Positions 24,894 through 32,670 of a DNA stretch of 64,000 bases are shown here, piece by piece; position 1 is the stretch's first letter, and each line of letters begins with the position of its first letter. Both the position numbers and the translations under genes were made by a program. The DNA is from CAIVPM01 sp964477265. Its GTDB lineage: Bacteria > Bacteroidota > Bacteroidia > Chitinophagales > Chitinophagaceae. The notes below the pieces were generated by a model, which saw only the letters and a list, made by a program, of their open reading frames with translations, did no database searches and was not told the origin of the DNA. Location: the NCBI GenBank assembly GCA_964477265.1, contig CAYZDJ010000002.1, positions 124,001 through 188,000 on the forward strand. Direction: 5' to 3'.

Positions 24894-26441
24894 ATCTCTG
24901 TGCTTGCTGGTTAAGTACTTATTATAAATAATTTCGCCCATAGGTTTATCATAAACCTTGCTTTCTACCCAAGATACTATGTCTAAATAAGCAAATGCTC
25001 TGGTTTCAAACCTGTTTTTTTCAAGGTGCTTAATCTTGTCTAAAAGCTTTTCAAACTCAGGCTTTAGCTTGCGTGGCGATATATTGAAAGTATCACGCAA
25101 AAACCTGAATATGGCTTCTTCAACCACAGTCAAGTTTTTCATTTTTGCCATAAATCTATACACTGATTTTATAAGAGATTCTATAATTTCATCATTGCCC
25201 AATTCGTAGTGAGACATTAAGTGCAACAGTCGTGCATAGCATTGCAAATCGTACCTTAAATCTACATGGCCATTAATAATAATATTCAAGTAATCAAGTG
25301 CTTTATCGTAGTTGTGGTTGCCAAAATAAAGCATGGCAATCTTGTAGTTAAACACCACTATCCTGTGCCTGTCAACAAATAATTCATAGTCTTTCAGTTC
25401 TTCCTTTAAAGAATCTATCAACATTACGCCTTTATCAAAAGAACCCATCATTAAATGCTGGTTTATTTTGGCAGCATTAATATAAATGGCTGTGTGCACT
25501 CTGAAGTTATCGTAACGATTGGCAGTTGCAGTGATGGCAAAGTCTTCAAGTTGTTTCAATACCTTTTCAAATGTTGCAAACCCACGCAAGTCAAACAGGG
25601 CATTTAATAAATTGTGCAAACCTTTAATGTAGTGCCCTGTTTCTACTTCAATCATTGCTTTGTCTTGCTCAAAAAGGCTAACAAGCTTTTGACCATAACG
25701 ATAATACATTAAAAAATCTTGCCTTATAAACGCATACCAGCAATAGCTTTGGTAGAAATACAACTTTTCATAAAAGCCCTTTATATCATTTTCATTTGGA
25801 GGAACGTTGTTTTTAAAATAAGCTTTTATGTCCTTTTCATCTTCCTCATTTCTTGAATGTCCATATTGTACATACCAACGATACAACATTAAAGTAAGAT
25901 TGGATAAACGTGTTACCCTATCAATATGTCCACTTATTTCAAGTGCTTCCTGTGTAAGGGTTTCAGCTTTTTCAAGTGGGCTGCGTGTAATGTGTAATGT
26001 TTCTATTTTTTTTTCAAGAGAAACAACTTGTGCAAGCGAGTTTATTTTTTGATTAGCTCTTGCTAAATCCTTTGCTTTTTCTATAATTTTTAATGCCTGA
26101 TGTTTTAATCCTTTGTTATAAAGCAAACGTGCAAAGTCCAGGCTTTCGCTTAGTTGTAAGTCAATATTGTCAGTAGTTTTAAGCAATCTTAGCGATGAAA
26201 GTATTTCTTTATACAGATGCGATTTAAGATTAGGTAACTGTGTTTTTTGAATAGCAGGCGTTTTCTTTAAAATTAATTTCTCATCATACTCATCAAGCTT
26301 ATCCAAAACATCAAACAACTGCACAATCTTTAAGTCATCGTTGTGTGAGCTTCTTTTTATATACAGTTTAAAATGCCTTTTTTCTGCCTTTTGCAAAGAC
26401 TTTATTAATTGAAAAAGTATATCAGAATTTTTATTGGGCAT
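24888..26441 (-). CDS. Conserved helical-repeat (TPR-like) protein, function unknown
   Basis: 517-aa cytosolic protein with no signal peptide. It consists almost wholly of amphipathic helices of about 34-40 residues in series, like TPR or similar repeats (for example A-L-K-I-I-E-K-A-K-D-L-A-R-A near 117-130 and Y-D-K-A-L-D-Y-L-N near 375). The N-terminus has a K-S-L-Q-K-A-E-K-R-H-F-K-L-Y segment. I recall such proteins as conserved hypotheticals in Bacteroidota, but I know no function. It converges on umuC and is preceded by a gene-free stretch with a possible sRNA on the other strand. Confidence 0.7.
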   Translation of the reverse strand: MPNKNSDILFQLIKSLQKAEKRHFKLYIKRSSHNDDLKIVQLFDVLDKLDEYDEKLILKKTPAIQKTQLPNLKSHLYKEILSSLRLLKTTDNIDLQLSESLDFARLLYNKGLKHQALKIIEKAKDLARANQKINSLAQVVSLEKKIETLHITRSPLEKAETLTQEALEISGHIDRVTRLSNLTLMLYRWYVQYGHSRNEEDEKDIKAYFKNNVPPNENDIKGFYEKLYFYQSYCWYAFIRQDFLMYYRYGQKLVSLFEQDKAMIEVETGHYIKGLHNLLNALFDLRGFATFEKVLKQLEDFAITATANRYDNFRVHTAIYINAAKINQHLMMGSFDKGVMLIDSLKEELKDYELFVDRHRIVVFNYKIAMLYFGNHNYDKALDYLNIIINGHVDLRYDLQCYARLLHLMSHYELGNDEIIESLIKSVYRFMAKMKNLTVVEEAIFRFLRDTFNISPRKLKPEFEKLLDKIKHLEKNRFETRAFAYLDIVSWVESKVYDKPMGEIIYNKYLTSKHRDK

Positions 26442-26553
26442 CGTAAAAATATTTTGCTCAAACGCAATACTACAAAGCGTTTTAACTTTTTTTTATGAAC
26501 TTTGATATAGTAAAATAAACCAATATTTGTTTTTACAGTGTAAAGGCAAATAT

Positions 26554-26717
26554 TAGTTTTGTGTTATCAAAGTCAATAATGACAAACAATCGAAAGAGAA
26601 GCAATCGTTAAAGGCTGAATTCGAAATTTACAGTTCTATATATGAACTAGAACTTTTTCATATGGCAAGCAATCGTTAGAGGCTGCTCTGTTTCTACAGA
26701 GGAGCCCTTTTTGTTTT
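26554..26717 (+). ncRNA. Candidate small RNA with duplicated 19-base motif and terminator
   Basis: A perfect -7 box TAGTTTTG (26554-26561) precedes a stretch of about 150 bases without an open frame. AAGCAATCGTTAAAGGCTG at 26599-26617 recurs with one change at 26667-26685, 68 bases later. The second copy runs into a hairpin GGCTGCTCTGT/ACAGAGGAGCC (26681-26706, one mismatch) followed by C-TTTTT-G-TTTTT. The combination of promoter, structure and terminator suggests a short transcript from about 26568 to 26717. It is not assigned to any known RNA family. Confidence 0.45.
26681..26717 (+). terminator. Intrinsic terminator of the candidate sRNA
   Basis: 10 of 11 base pairs in GGCTGCTCTGT/ACAGAGGAGCC with a four-base TTCT loop and a long T-tract. 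No protein-coding gene on this strand lies upstream within 1.8 kb. Confidence 0.75.
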
Positions 26718-26772
26718 TGGGCGATGCAAAGTAAGGGAAAATAAAATTGTAAAAATCAAAGTAAAAAAGAAA

Positions 26773-27639
26773 TTATTCCAACTCTTCCTGTTGCATCCTG
26801 CGGCTAATATCTTTTAAATTGCTTAAACGCTGCACTGTATAAGGAATGGTATCTAAACCACTGGTAAACCTTTGTATATACAAGTAGATGCCAATCAAAG
26901 TTCCTGCTGCAATTTCTTGTTCTTTATGTGTTAGCCAACTTGTAACATATAGCGATGTAATCATTACAATTAAAACAAACAGCTCCATAACACCAAAATT
27001 AAAGGCTTCTCTGTCGCTTATTTTTATTTGCCAGAAACGAAGCTTTTTATAGTGCCCTGTAATTGTTTTGATGTTTTGTGTTTCAATAACATCAACCTGT
27101 TTTTCTAATTCATCATTTTTTTCTCTGGTTAGCACTTTAACTTTTTTACCATAAAAATAACTAACAGAAAAAACTGGCAGTAAAATGATAATACAAATTA
27201 TTGCTACATTTTTATCATAGTGAAAAAGAAAAAACAAAGAACCAATTAAATTAAAACCTGCTTCAACAACATATATTAAATCATATTCCAAAAAATCAAT
27301 TAACTCTCTTACCAAAGTGCTGTGTGCAGAAAGCTTTGATGTATTTTGACTGGTTGCTGTATCGCTAATATGCTTTGTAATAATTGAATTGTAAATAGCA
27401 GTATAAGTTCGTGTATCATATTTGTGTCTTATATAGCCAACAACAATAAAAATAAAGTGCACCACAGCCAGGTAAATAAGGAATTTATTTTCGCCATAAA
27501 TTAAACCATCGGCAGCCTTTGCAAAAAAATCTGGCCTGTATAGCAATGCCAGCATTTCTATACCAAATAAGCAATAAGTTACAATTAACCGCCATTTGTG
27601 TTGTTTAAAAATTGGTTTAAAAAATGAAAGTTGCTGCAT
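26773..27639 (-). CDS. ABC-transporter six-TM domain protein without ATPase domain
   Basis: 288-aa inner-membrane protein resembling the six-helix domain of ABC exporters (the ABC six-transmembrane type, ABC_membrane_3-like). About six hydrophobic segments are seen: near 17-35, 53-70, 125-140, 143-160, 215-235 and 240-258. The T-R-T-Y-T-A-I-Y-N and coupling-helix-like R-E-L-I-D-F-L-E-Y-D segments resemble exporters. The protein stops where the nucleotide-binding domain would begin, and no ATPase gene is adjacent. The coding end is clean, so this is probably a natural stand-alone form rather than a truncation. The promoter region is shared with the divergent sensor kinase. Confidence 0.75.
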   Translation of the reverse strand: MQQLSFFKPIFKQHKWRLIVTYCLFGIEMLALLYRPDFFAKAADGLIYGENKFLIYLAVVHFIFIVVGYIRHKYDTRTYTAIYNSIITKHISDTATSQNTSKLSAHSTLVRELIDFLEYDLIYVVEAGFNLIGSLFFLFHYDKNVAIICIIILLPVFSVSYFYGKKVKVLTREKNDELEKQVDVIETQNIKTITGHYKKLRFWQIKISDREAFNFGVMELFVLIVMITSLYVTSWLTHKEQEIAAGTLIGIYLYIQRFTSGLDTIPYTVQRLSNLKDISRRMQQEELE

Positions 27640-27647
27640 TGTAAATA

Positions 27648-27655
27648 CAAATGTA
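27648..27655 (-). promoter_or_regulatory. -7 box (TACATTTG) for the ABC six-TM gene
   Basis: Exact TAnnTTTG match on the minus strand, eight bases before the ATG at 27639, so the 5' leader would be nearly absent. Confidence 0.45.
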
Positions 27656-27681
27656 AAATATTACCCAAAAAAGAAAGTACC

Positions 27682-27689
27682 TAAATTTG
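27682..27689 (+). promoter_or_regulatory. -7 box (TAAATTTG) for the sensor kinase gene
   Basis: Exact TAnnTTTG match 18 bases before the TTG start at 27708, back to back with the minus-strand box at 27648-27655 in a 68-base divergent region. A TTG start upstream at 27687 would overlap this box. Confidence 0.4.
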
Positions 27690-27707
27690 ATTTTACCTTT
27701 TAATATA

Positions 27708-30629
27708 TTGAGAAAGAAGCTGATTATATTATTTGTAATAGTTCTTAACTGCTTGTCATCTGTTGGCCAGTATCCCTATACTTCAAAAATTACAAGCCCA
27801 GACCCATTGCCAACTCCTGTAATTTATGATATGCTTGGCGACAGTAAAGGCTACTTGTGGTTGGCTACTGATAAAGGGTTGATAAAATTCAACAGTCGTA
27901 ATTTTCAGATTTTACCATTCACTTCTACACAACTTAAAAGTGTGGCTTATATTAATGAGGACAAACAAGGTAAAATTTGGTGTGCTAATTTTTACAAGCA
28001 AATTTTTTATGTAGAGCACGATAGTGTGAAGCTGTTTGAAGTAAAAGATAATAATTATTATAAAGAAACAAGCATTCTTAATTTTTTGGTAGATGAGCAA
28101 AGCATATTTGTAACCACATTAACTGCATTATTAATTATTGATAAAAAAACACATCAAGTTAATCAAAGAATAGCTTCTGGAAATCAGATAAATGCTGGAC
28201 TTCAACATAGTGTATTATACAAAAACCAACTATATTTTTTTGACAGAAAAAACAAATTGCACAGTACAATAAATTCTCAAGTAGCAGCCTCAACCAATCA
28301 AAATTTTCTTGAAATAAGGCTTACTGTAAATAGCAATAAAATACTAGCTGTTGAGCGTGGCAAAAGAAAAAGAATGGCTATGTATTTTGATGGACAAAAA
28401 TTAACAGTCTTGCCAAATTATAATGTTCCAGAAAATGCTTATGTGTATCATTTATCGGTAACTGCAGAAGATGAAATTTGGATTTGTACACAAAATGGTG
28501 CTTACTTGTGGGACTATGAAACAGGCAACACCAAAGCATTTTTTATTAACGAAAGAGTTAGCGATGTTGTAAAAGATTTTCAAGGCAATTATTGGTTTAG
28601 TACTTTAGATAATGGATTGTTTAAATGCCCTAATTTAAATTGTATAAAAATAGCATCGCCATTTGCAAGCAATAATGATAATGCTACAAAAATTTATAAA
28701 CTACCCAACAACAATTTTTTAATTGGAAACACTAAAGGCGAGGTTGCAGAAATTGACAGAAACAATAAACTTGTAAAAAATTTTTTGTCGGCTTCTAACG
28801 AAGAAATTGAGTTTTTATATTATAGCAAAAAGAACAATAATGTGTATAGTGATGGTGGAATGTTTGATTATAAAACTGGTAAATTAATTACACCTTATGA
28901 GTTTGGAAAAGTGGTTTGTGAAGATGCTTTTGGTAATTTAATCATATCAACTTTTAATAGGGGAATGTTGACTGTAAATTTCTTTGATAAAGTTGATACA
29001 ACAACATTACCTACTGGCAAACCCTTGTTTAAAAAATTTGGGTTATGTAATGTAAGCATAGCTGGAAATCCAATAAGGAAAGCACTTTTACTCAGGGTCA
29101 AAAGAAGTACATTTTGCCTTGCAGATAATAATGGTAAAGGTTTTTGGATTGCATATGATGATGATTTGTATTACTACAATTATGATGGCTCAATAAAAAT
29201 TATTAAAGCAAAAAATGGTACTTCAATTTTAGCAACACATTTAGCCCAGCACAACAATAACTTACTTGTAAGCACAACAACTAATGGCTTGTATGTTTTA
29301 AATGATGGTGTTGAAGAAAATCATTTTACAACTGCAAATGGTTTACAAAGTAACAATGCTAAAAAAACAATTATTGACAATAATAAAATTTGGTTGTTAA
29401 CCGATGAAAGCCTTGAAATGATTGATGTTTCAACAAAGCTTGTACAGGATTTTTTTTCATCGGCAGGGTTAGAATCCTTAACAGTTTATGATTTTGCATT
29501 AGATGATAACAAGATTTTATTGGCTACGCCAAATGGTGTGATGCAATATACCCAAACTGAAAATTCATTGGGCGAACGAATAAAAATTACGCAGCTAACA
29601 GTTGAAAATAATAATAAAGAAATACAACCCAATACTATTTTAGAATACAAACAAAACTCAGTAACGATACGACTTGACGCTATACACTACAAAGCACCAA
29701 ACAAGTTATTTTTTCATTACAGGTTATTGGGCAGCGATAGTGTGTGGCATACAGTACCTGCATCAAGCAATATAATAAACTATAATTCTTTGGCTGCTGG
29801 CAATTATGTTTTTGAAGTATATGCTGCCGATGCAAATATGATTTTTAGAAGCACAGCTAGCAGCTTTGCTTTTAGTGTTGCAAAGCCTTATTGGCAAAAG
29901 GTTTGGTTTATTTGCCTGGTTGCAATTAGTATATTAATAATTACTTATTTAACAATAAAACTCTGGGTCAAACAATTTAAAACAAAACAACAGGCAAAAG
30001 AGAATTTGCTGCAAAGCAAGCTAACAGCCATTCGCAGCCAAATGAACCCACACTTTTTATATAATGTTTTAAATACTGTGCAGGGTTTAGTATATGCCAA
30101 TAAAAAAAGTGAAGCCTCAGAAATGCTTGGCAATTTTAGCGATCTTATGCGAAAGACTTTGCAGGAAAGTGATAAAACAGAAGTTGTGATGAAAGATGAA
30201 ATTGATAGTTTGCAACTGTACCTGGAATTGGAGAAAAAAAGATTTGAAAAAGATTTTGAATTTGTAATTGATGTTGATGAAACTATTGATATTACTGAGG
30301 TTTACATTCCTTCTATGTTTATACAACCTTTTGCAGAAAATGCTATTAAGCATGGCTTATTGCATAAACAACTAGGAATAAAAAAATTATGTATCAAAAT
30401 TTTTCAGCAAGAAAATAACTTAATGATACATATTGATGATAATGGTATTGGACGAAAGCAATCTGCTATCATAAACCAAAATAAAAAAATACAAAGCACT
30501 GGTTTTGCCATTAAAGGCGTTGAGGATAGAATTGATATTTATAATGAAATGAACAAGGAAAAAATTAGTTTTGAAATTATAGATAAAGAAGAAGGAACAT
30601 TAGTGAAATTAATTTTGCCTGTGAAGTGA
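27708..30629 (+). CDS. Sensor histidine kinase with beta-propeller and Y_Y_Y domain (LytS type)
   Basis: 973-aa membrane sensor. A signal peptide (about 1-21) leads to a periplasmic two-component-type propeller that begins I-Y-D-M-L-G-D-S-K-G-Y-L-W-L-A-T-D-K-G-L. A Y_Y_Y domain follows at about 650-725 and a single membrane helix at about 732-754. The cytosolic kinase is of the His_kinase (LytS/YehU) type, with the phospho-accepting His in M-N-P-H-F-L-Y-N (about 781) and the ATP-site blocks Q-P-F-A-E-N-A-I-K-H-G and D-N-G-I-G. No ATG precedes the signal peptide, so TTG 27708 is chosen (TTG 27687 is possible). The LytTR response regulator lies 120 bases downstream. Confidence 0.92.
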   Translation: MRKKLIILFVIVLNCLSSVGQYPYTSKITSPDPLPTPVIYDMLGDSKGYLWLATDKGLIKFNSRNFQILPFTSTQLKSVAYINEDKQGKIWCANFYKQIFYVEHDSVKLFEVKDNNYYKETSILNFLVDEQSIFVTTLTALLIIDKKTHQVNQRIASGNQINAGLQHSVLYKNQLYFFDRKNKLHSTINSQVAASTNQNFLEIRLTVNSNKILAVERGKRKRMAMYFDGQKLTVLPNYNVPENAYVYHLSVTAEDEIWICTQNGAYLWDYETGNTKAFFINERVSDVVKDFQGNYWFSTLDNGLFKCPNLNCIKIASPFASNNDNATKIYKLPNNNFLIGNTKGEVAEIDRNNKLVKNFLSASNEEIEFLYYSKKNNNVYSDGGMFDYKTGKLITPYEFGKVVCEDAFGNLIISTFNRGMLTVNFFDKVDTTTLPTGKPLFKKFGLCNVSIAGNPIRKALLLRVKRSTFCLADNNGKGFWIAYDDDLYYYNYDGSIKIIKAKNGTSILATHLAQHNNNLLVSTTTNGLYVLNDGVEENHFTTANGLQSNNAKKTIIDNNKIWLLTDESLEMIDVSTKLVQDFFSSAGLESLTVYDFALDDNKILLATPNGVMQYTQTENSLGERIKITQLTVENNNKEIQPNTILEYKQNSVTIRLDAIHYKAPNKLFFHYRLLGSDSVWHTVPASSNIINYNSLAAGNYVFEVYAADANMIFRSTASSFAFSVAKPYWQKVWFICLVAISILIITYLTIKLWVKQFKTKQQAKENLLQSKLTAIRSQMNPHFLYNVLNTVQGLVYANKKSEASEMLGNFSDLMRKTLQESDKTEVVMKDEIDSLQLYLELEKKRFEKDFEFVIDVDETIDITEVYIPSMFIQPFAENAIKHGLLHKQLGIKKLCIKIFQQENNLMIHIDDNGIGRKQSAIINQNKKIQSTGFAIKGVEDRIDIYNEMNKEKISFEIIDKEEGTLVKLILPVK

Positions 30630-30749
30630 TTTACGATAGTTAAACGTTAGTTAAAGAAAAGTAATTGCAAGTTTAAACCCTACAATTAACTCGAGACTTA
30701 ACTAGCAAAAAACTTTCGCTCAACTTACTTAAAAATAACTCGCGAAAAT
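30630..30749. repeat. Repeat-like spacer between kinase and regulator
   Basis: Contains the words TAAACGTTAGTTA, GCAAGTTTAAA, AACTTTCG and AACTCGCGA that recur at 44362-44538. It is noncoding and rich in CG dinucleotides compared with its surroundings, and it separates two functionally paired genes. Confidence 0.45.
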
Positions 30750-31481
30750 ATGACTTGCATAATTATAGATGATGAACCCAATGCACGAATGAGCATTAAA
30801 GGTATTTTGGAAGAAAATTATCCAAACGTAGCTGTATTGGCAGAGTGCAGCAATGTACCAGATGCTGTAAAAGCTATTAACAAACACAAGCCTAATTTTA
30901 TTTTTTTGGATATTGAAATGCCTAATCAAAATGGCTTTGCATTATTAAATTATTTTGATGAAGATGCCATTGATTTTAAAATTGTTTTTGTTACTGCATA
31001 TAGTGAGTATAGCTTGCAGGCATTTGAAATGAGTGCTGTTGATTATATTCTTAAACCAGCAAAAATTGAAAGCATTGGCAAAGCATTAAAAAAGGTAGAA
31101 AGCTTTTATCATTATAAAGAATCTTACAGCACACTGAAAGAAAATATTGCAGATAACAGCGATAAAAAAATTGTGTTGCAAACTGCCGAAAGTATTTATG
31201 TTGTTAAATTACACGATATTATTTTTATTCAAGCCGAAGGCAACTACACTAAGTTTCATACTACAAGCCATAATGTTTTAACCATTACAAAAAAAATTGC
31301 AGAGTTTGATTATTTAGAAAAAATGGATTTGTTTTTTAGAAGTCATCGCAGTTTTATAATTAATGTTTCTAAAATAAAAAAAGTTGATAAAAAAGAGTTT
31401 GTAATTATTATGAGTAATGATGAACAGGCTTATTTAGCACAAGATAAAAAGCAATCTTTAATAGAAAAAATTGAACAATAG
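30750..31481 (+). CDS. LytTR family response regulator
   Basis: 243-aa cytosolic regulator paired with the upstream kinase. The receiver domain (about 1-120) has the acidic pocket I-I-D-D-E, the phospho-accepting Asp54 in F-L-D-I-E-M-P, the T in F-V-T-A-Y and the lysine in L-K-P-A. A LytTR DNA-binding domain (about 140-240) follows, with I-I-F-I-Q-A-E-G-N-Y-T-K-F and F-F-R-S-H-R-S-F-I-I-N. LytTR proteins bind direct repeats upstream of their targets; none could be picked out here. The repeat-like 120-base spacer means the two genes may be transcribed separately. Confidence 0.94.
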   Translation: MTCIIIDDEPNARMSIKGILEENYPNVAVLAECSNVPDAVKAINKHKPNFIFLDIEMPNQNGFALLNYFDEDAIDFKIVFVTAYSEYSLQAFEMSAVDYILKPAKIESIGKALKKVESFYHYKESYSTLKENIADNSDKKIVLQTAESIYVVKLHDIIFIQAEGNYTKFHTTSHNVLTITKKIAEFDYLEKMDLFFRSHRSFIINVSKIKKVDKKEFVIIMSNDEQAYLAQDKKQSLIEKIEQ

Positions 31482-31545
31482 TTACCGCTTTAACTAAACC
31501 CCTTTATATGATTTAAAATATACATCGTTGCTTTCCACATCCTAC

Positions 31546-31620
31546 GTCATTGCGAAGGTTCGTGCCTGAAGCAATCTCAAACTTAATCAAAGATTAGCAG
31601 CCACTGCCTCGCAATAACTT
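31546..31620. repeat. Interspersed palindromic repeat (ATTGCGAAGG...CCTCGCAAT)
   Basis: Terminal words GTCATTGCGAAGG and CCTCGCAAT are near-exact inverted repeats, with GAAGCAATCTC inside. It is the best-preserved of the related copies in this window; decayed ones lie at about 6072-6160 and 4711-4730. Confidence 0.6.
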
Positions 31621-31700
31621 AACACTGTCTGAATTTAATACTGTGAATTGGTGTAAACTATATTTTCTTTCCTACAAAATACATCCTGTTTTATACAATA

Positions 31701-31740
31701 AAAAGCCTATTTGGTACAAAAAGCCAAACAGGCTTTTTTA
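31701..31740 (+). terminator. Hairpin terminator upstream of the secreted-protein cluster
   Basis: AAAAGCCTATTTGG (31701-31714) pairs with CCAAACAGGCTTTT (31724-31737) with one mismatch, followed by TTTA. It probably ends the response-regulator transcript. Confidence 0.7.
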
Positions 31741-31793
31741 TTTTTTGCTATTTGCACCCATTAACAAATTAATCAACAACAAAAATTATTACA

Positions 31794-32633
31794 ATGAAAA
31801 AGTTAATTCTTATTACAGCAATTTTTTTTGCAATTGCACAAAATGTTTACTCTCAAACTTGTGGATGTTTAAAAGTTAAAAACTTTAGTTCTGTTTGCAA
31901 TAGCACAGCTAAAGGCAGACAGTTTATTGTTTCTTTAAGTGTTGAGTCTGCAACTGGTGATAGTGTTGAAATTATTAGCAACAATGGCAGCATTAATGGT
32001 TCTACAACATTTAAACAAAAACACACACCACCTACAACCGATTTTCAATTTACATTTAATGAAACAAATATTTTAAGCTATTTTGATTTTACTGTAAATA
32101 TTAAATCTGGTGGCAGAGTTATTTGTAGCGAAACAAGACGCAGCGATTTACTTGCAGACTGTGGCAAAGACTGTGGTGCAAGCTGGGTTAATATTAATAC
32201 ACCTCCACAATGTACACACCCTGATGGAGTAAGTAAGCTAAATAATAAAGATACTATTTTAGGTATTCATGGAGGTATTAGTGCTGGTGCTGGTAAGGTT
32301 ACAAGTTATATCACTAAAATTACAGATATACAAAGAAGACAACTTTGTAGTGGTCAACCTGCAGGAGCTTGGCAATCTGCACTTTCGTTAATGCCTATAG
32401 CTACAGCAGCAGAAATGGGCAGCAACTATGCAACAAGTATTACAGCAACTTCGGTTAATGGTGGTGGCTTTAATTCAGCAAGTGATTATTATTTATTCTT
32501 AAAACTACCTGCAAAAATAATTTCTCGTCAACCTTGTGCCGAAGAATTTAAAATTACTATGAGCATTACTGTAACATTCGAAAATGGTTGCACAAAAACA
32601 ATTAACCACACGGTATCTTATTTGGCAAAATAA
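31794..32633 (+). CDS. Secreted cysteine-rich protein, unknown function
   Basis: 279-aa exported protein: signal peptide about 1-20 ending in V-Y-S-Q. The mature part is Thr/Ser/Gly-rich and predicted to be beta-rich. About a dozen cysteines occur, mostly in short clusters (T-C-G-C-L near the start, D-C-G-K-D-C-G-A around 120-127). The C-terminus is Y-L-A-K and shows no type IX sorting domain. I do not recognise the family. It is the first of four secreted-protein genes on this strand, spaced 37, 86 and 16 bases apart, so it probably belongs to one surface or extracellular system. Confidence 0.65.
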   Translation: MKKLILITAIFFAIAQNVYSQTCGCLKVKNFSSVCNSTAKGRQFIVSLSVESATGDSVEIISNNGSINGSTTFKQKHTPPTTDFQFTFNETNILSYFDFTVNIKSGGRVICSETRRSDLLADCGKDCGASWVNINTPPQCTHPDGVSKLNNKDTILGIHGGISAGAGKVTSYITKITDIQRRQLCSGQPAGAWQSALSLMPIATAAEMGSNYATSITATSVNGGGFNSASDYYLFLKLPAKIISRQPCAEEFKITMSITVTFENGCTKTINHTVSYLAK

Positions 32634-32670
32634 AAAATCAAACTATTATTTATTATAAAAATATTAAACA

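Larger units (their letters stand above)
26442..26772. other. 331-base gene-free region holding a candidate small RNA
   Basis: No credible open frame on either strand. The stretch carries a -7 box (26554-26561), a duplicated 19-base word, a small hairpin AGTTC...GAACT near 26632-26650, and a strong terminator on the plus strand. The minus-strand promoter of the 517-aa gene should lie in the first 60 bases. Confidence 0.65.
31482..31793. other. 312-base gene-free region with a palindromic repeat and a terminator
   Basis: Holds a clear copy of the ATTGCGAAGG...CCTCGCAAT repeat (31546-31620) and a terminator hairpin (31701-31740). The 78-codon frame from 31643 is only an overlap with the secreted-protein gene in another frame. 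The promoter of the secreted-protein cluster should lie in the last 50 bases, where TATTTTTTG (one base longer than TAnnTTTG) is seen. Confidence 0.6.

Noticed and set aside
31643..31879. 78-codon frame overlapping the first secreted-protein gene
   Set aside because: Overlaps the signal peptide of the better-supported frame starting at 31794 and crosses a terminator hairpin.
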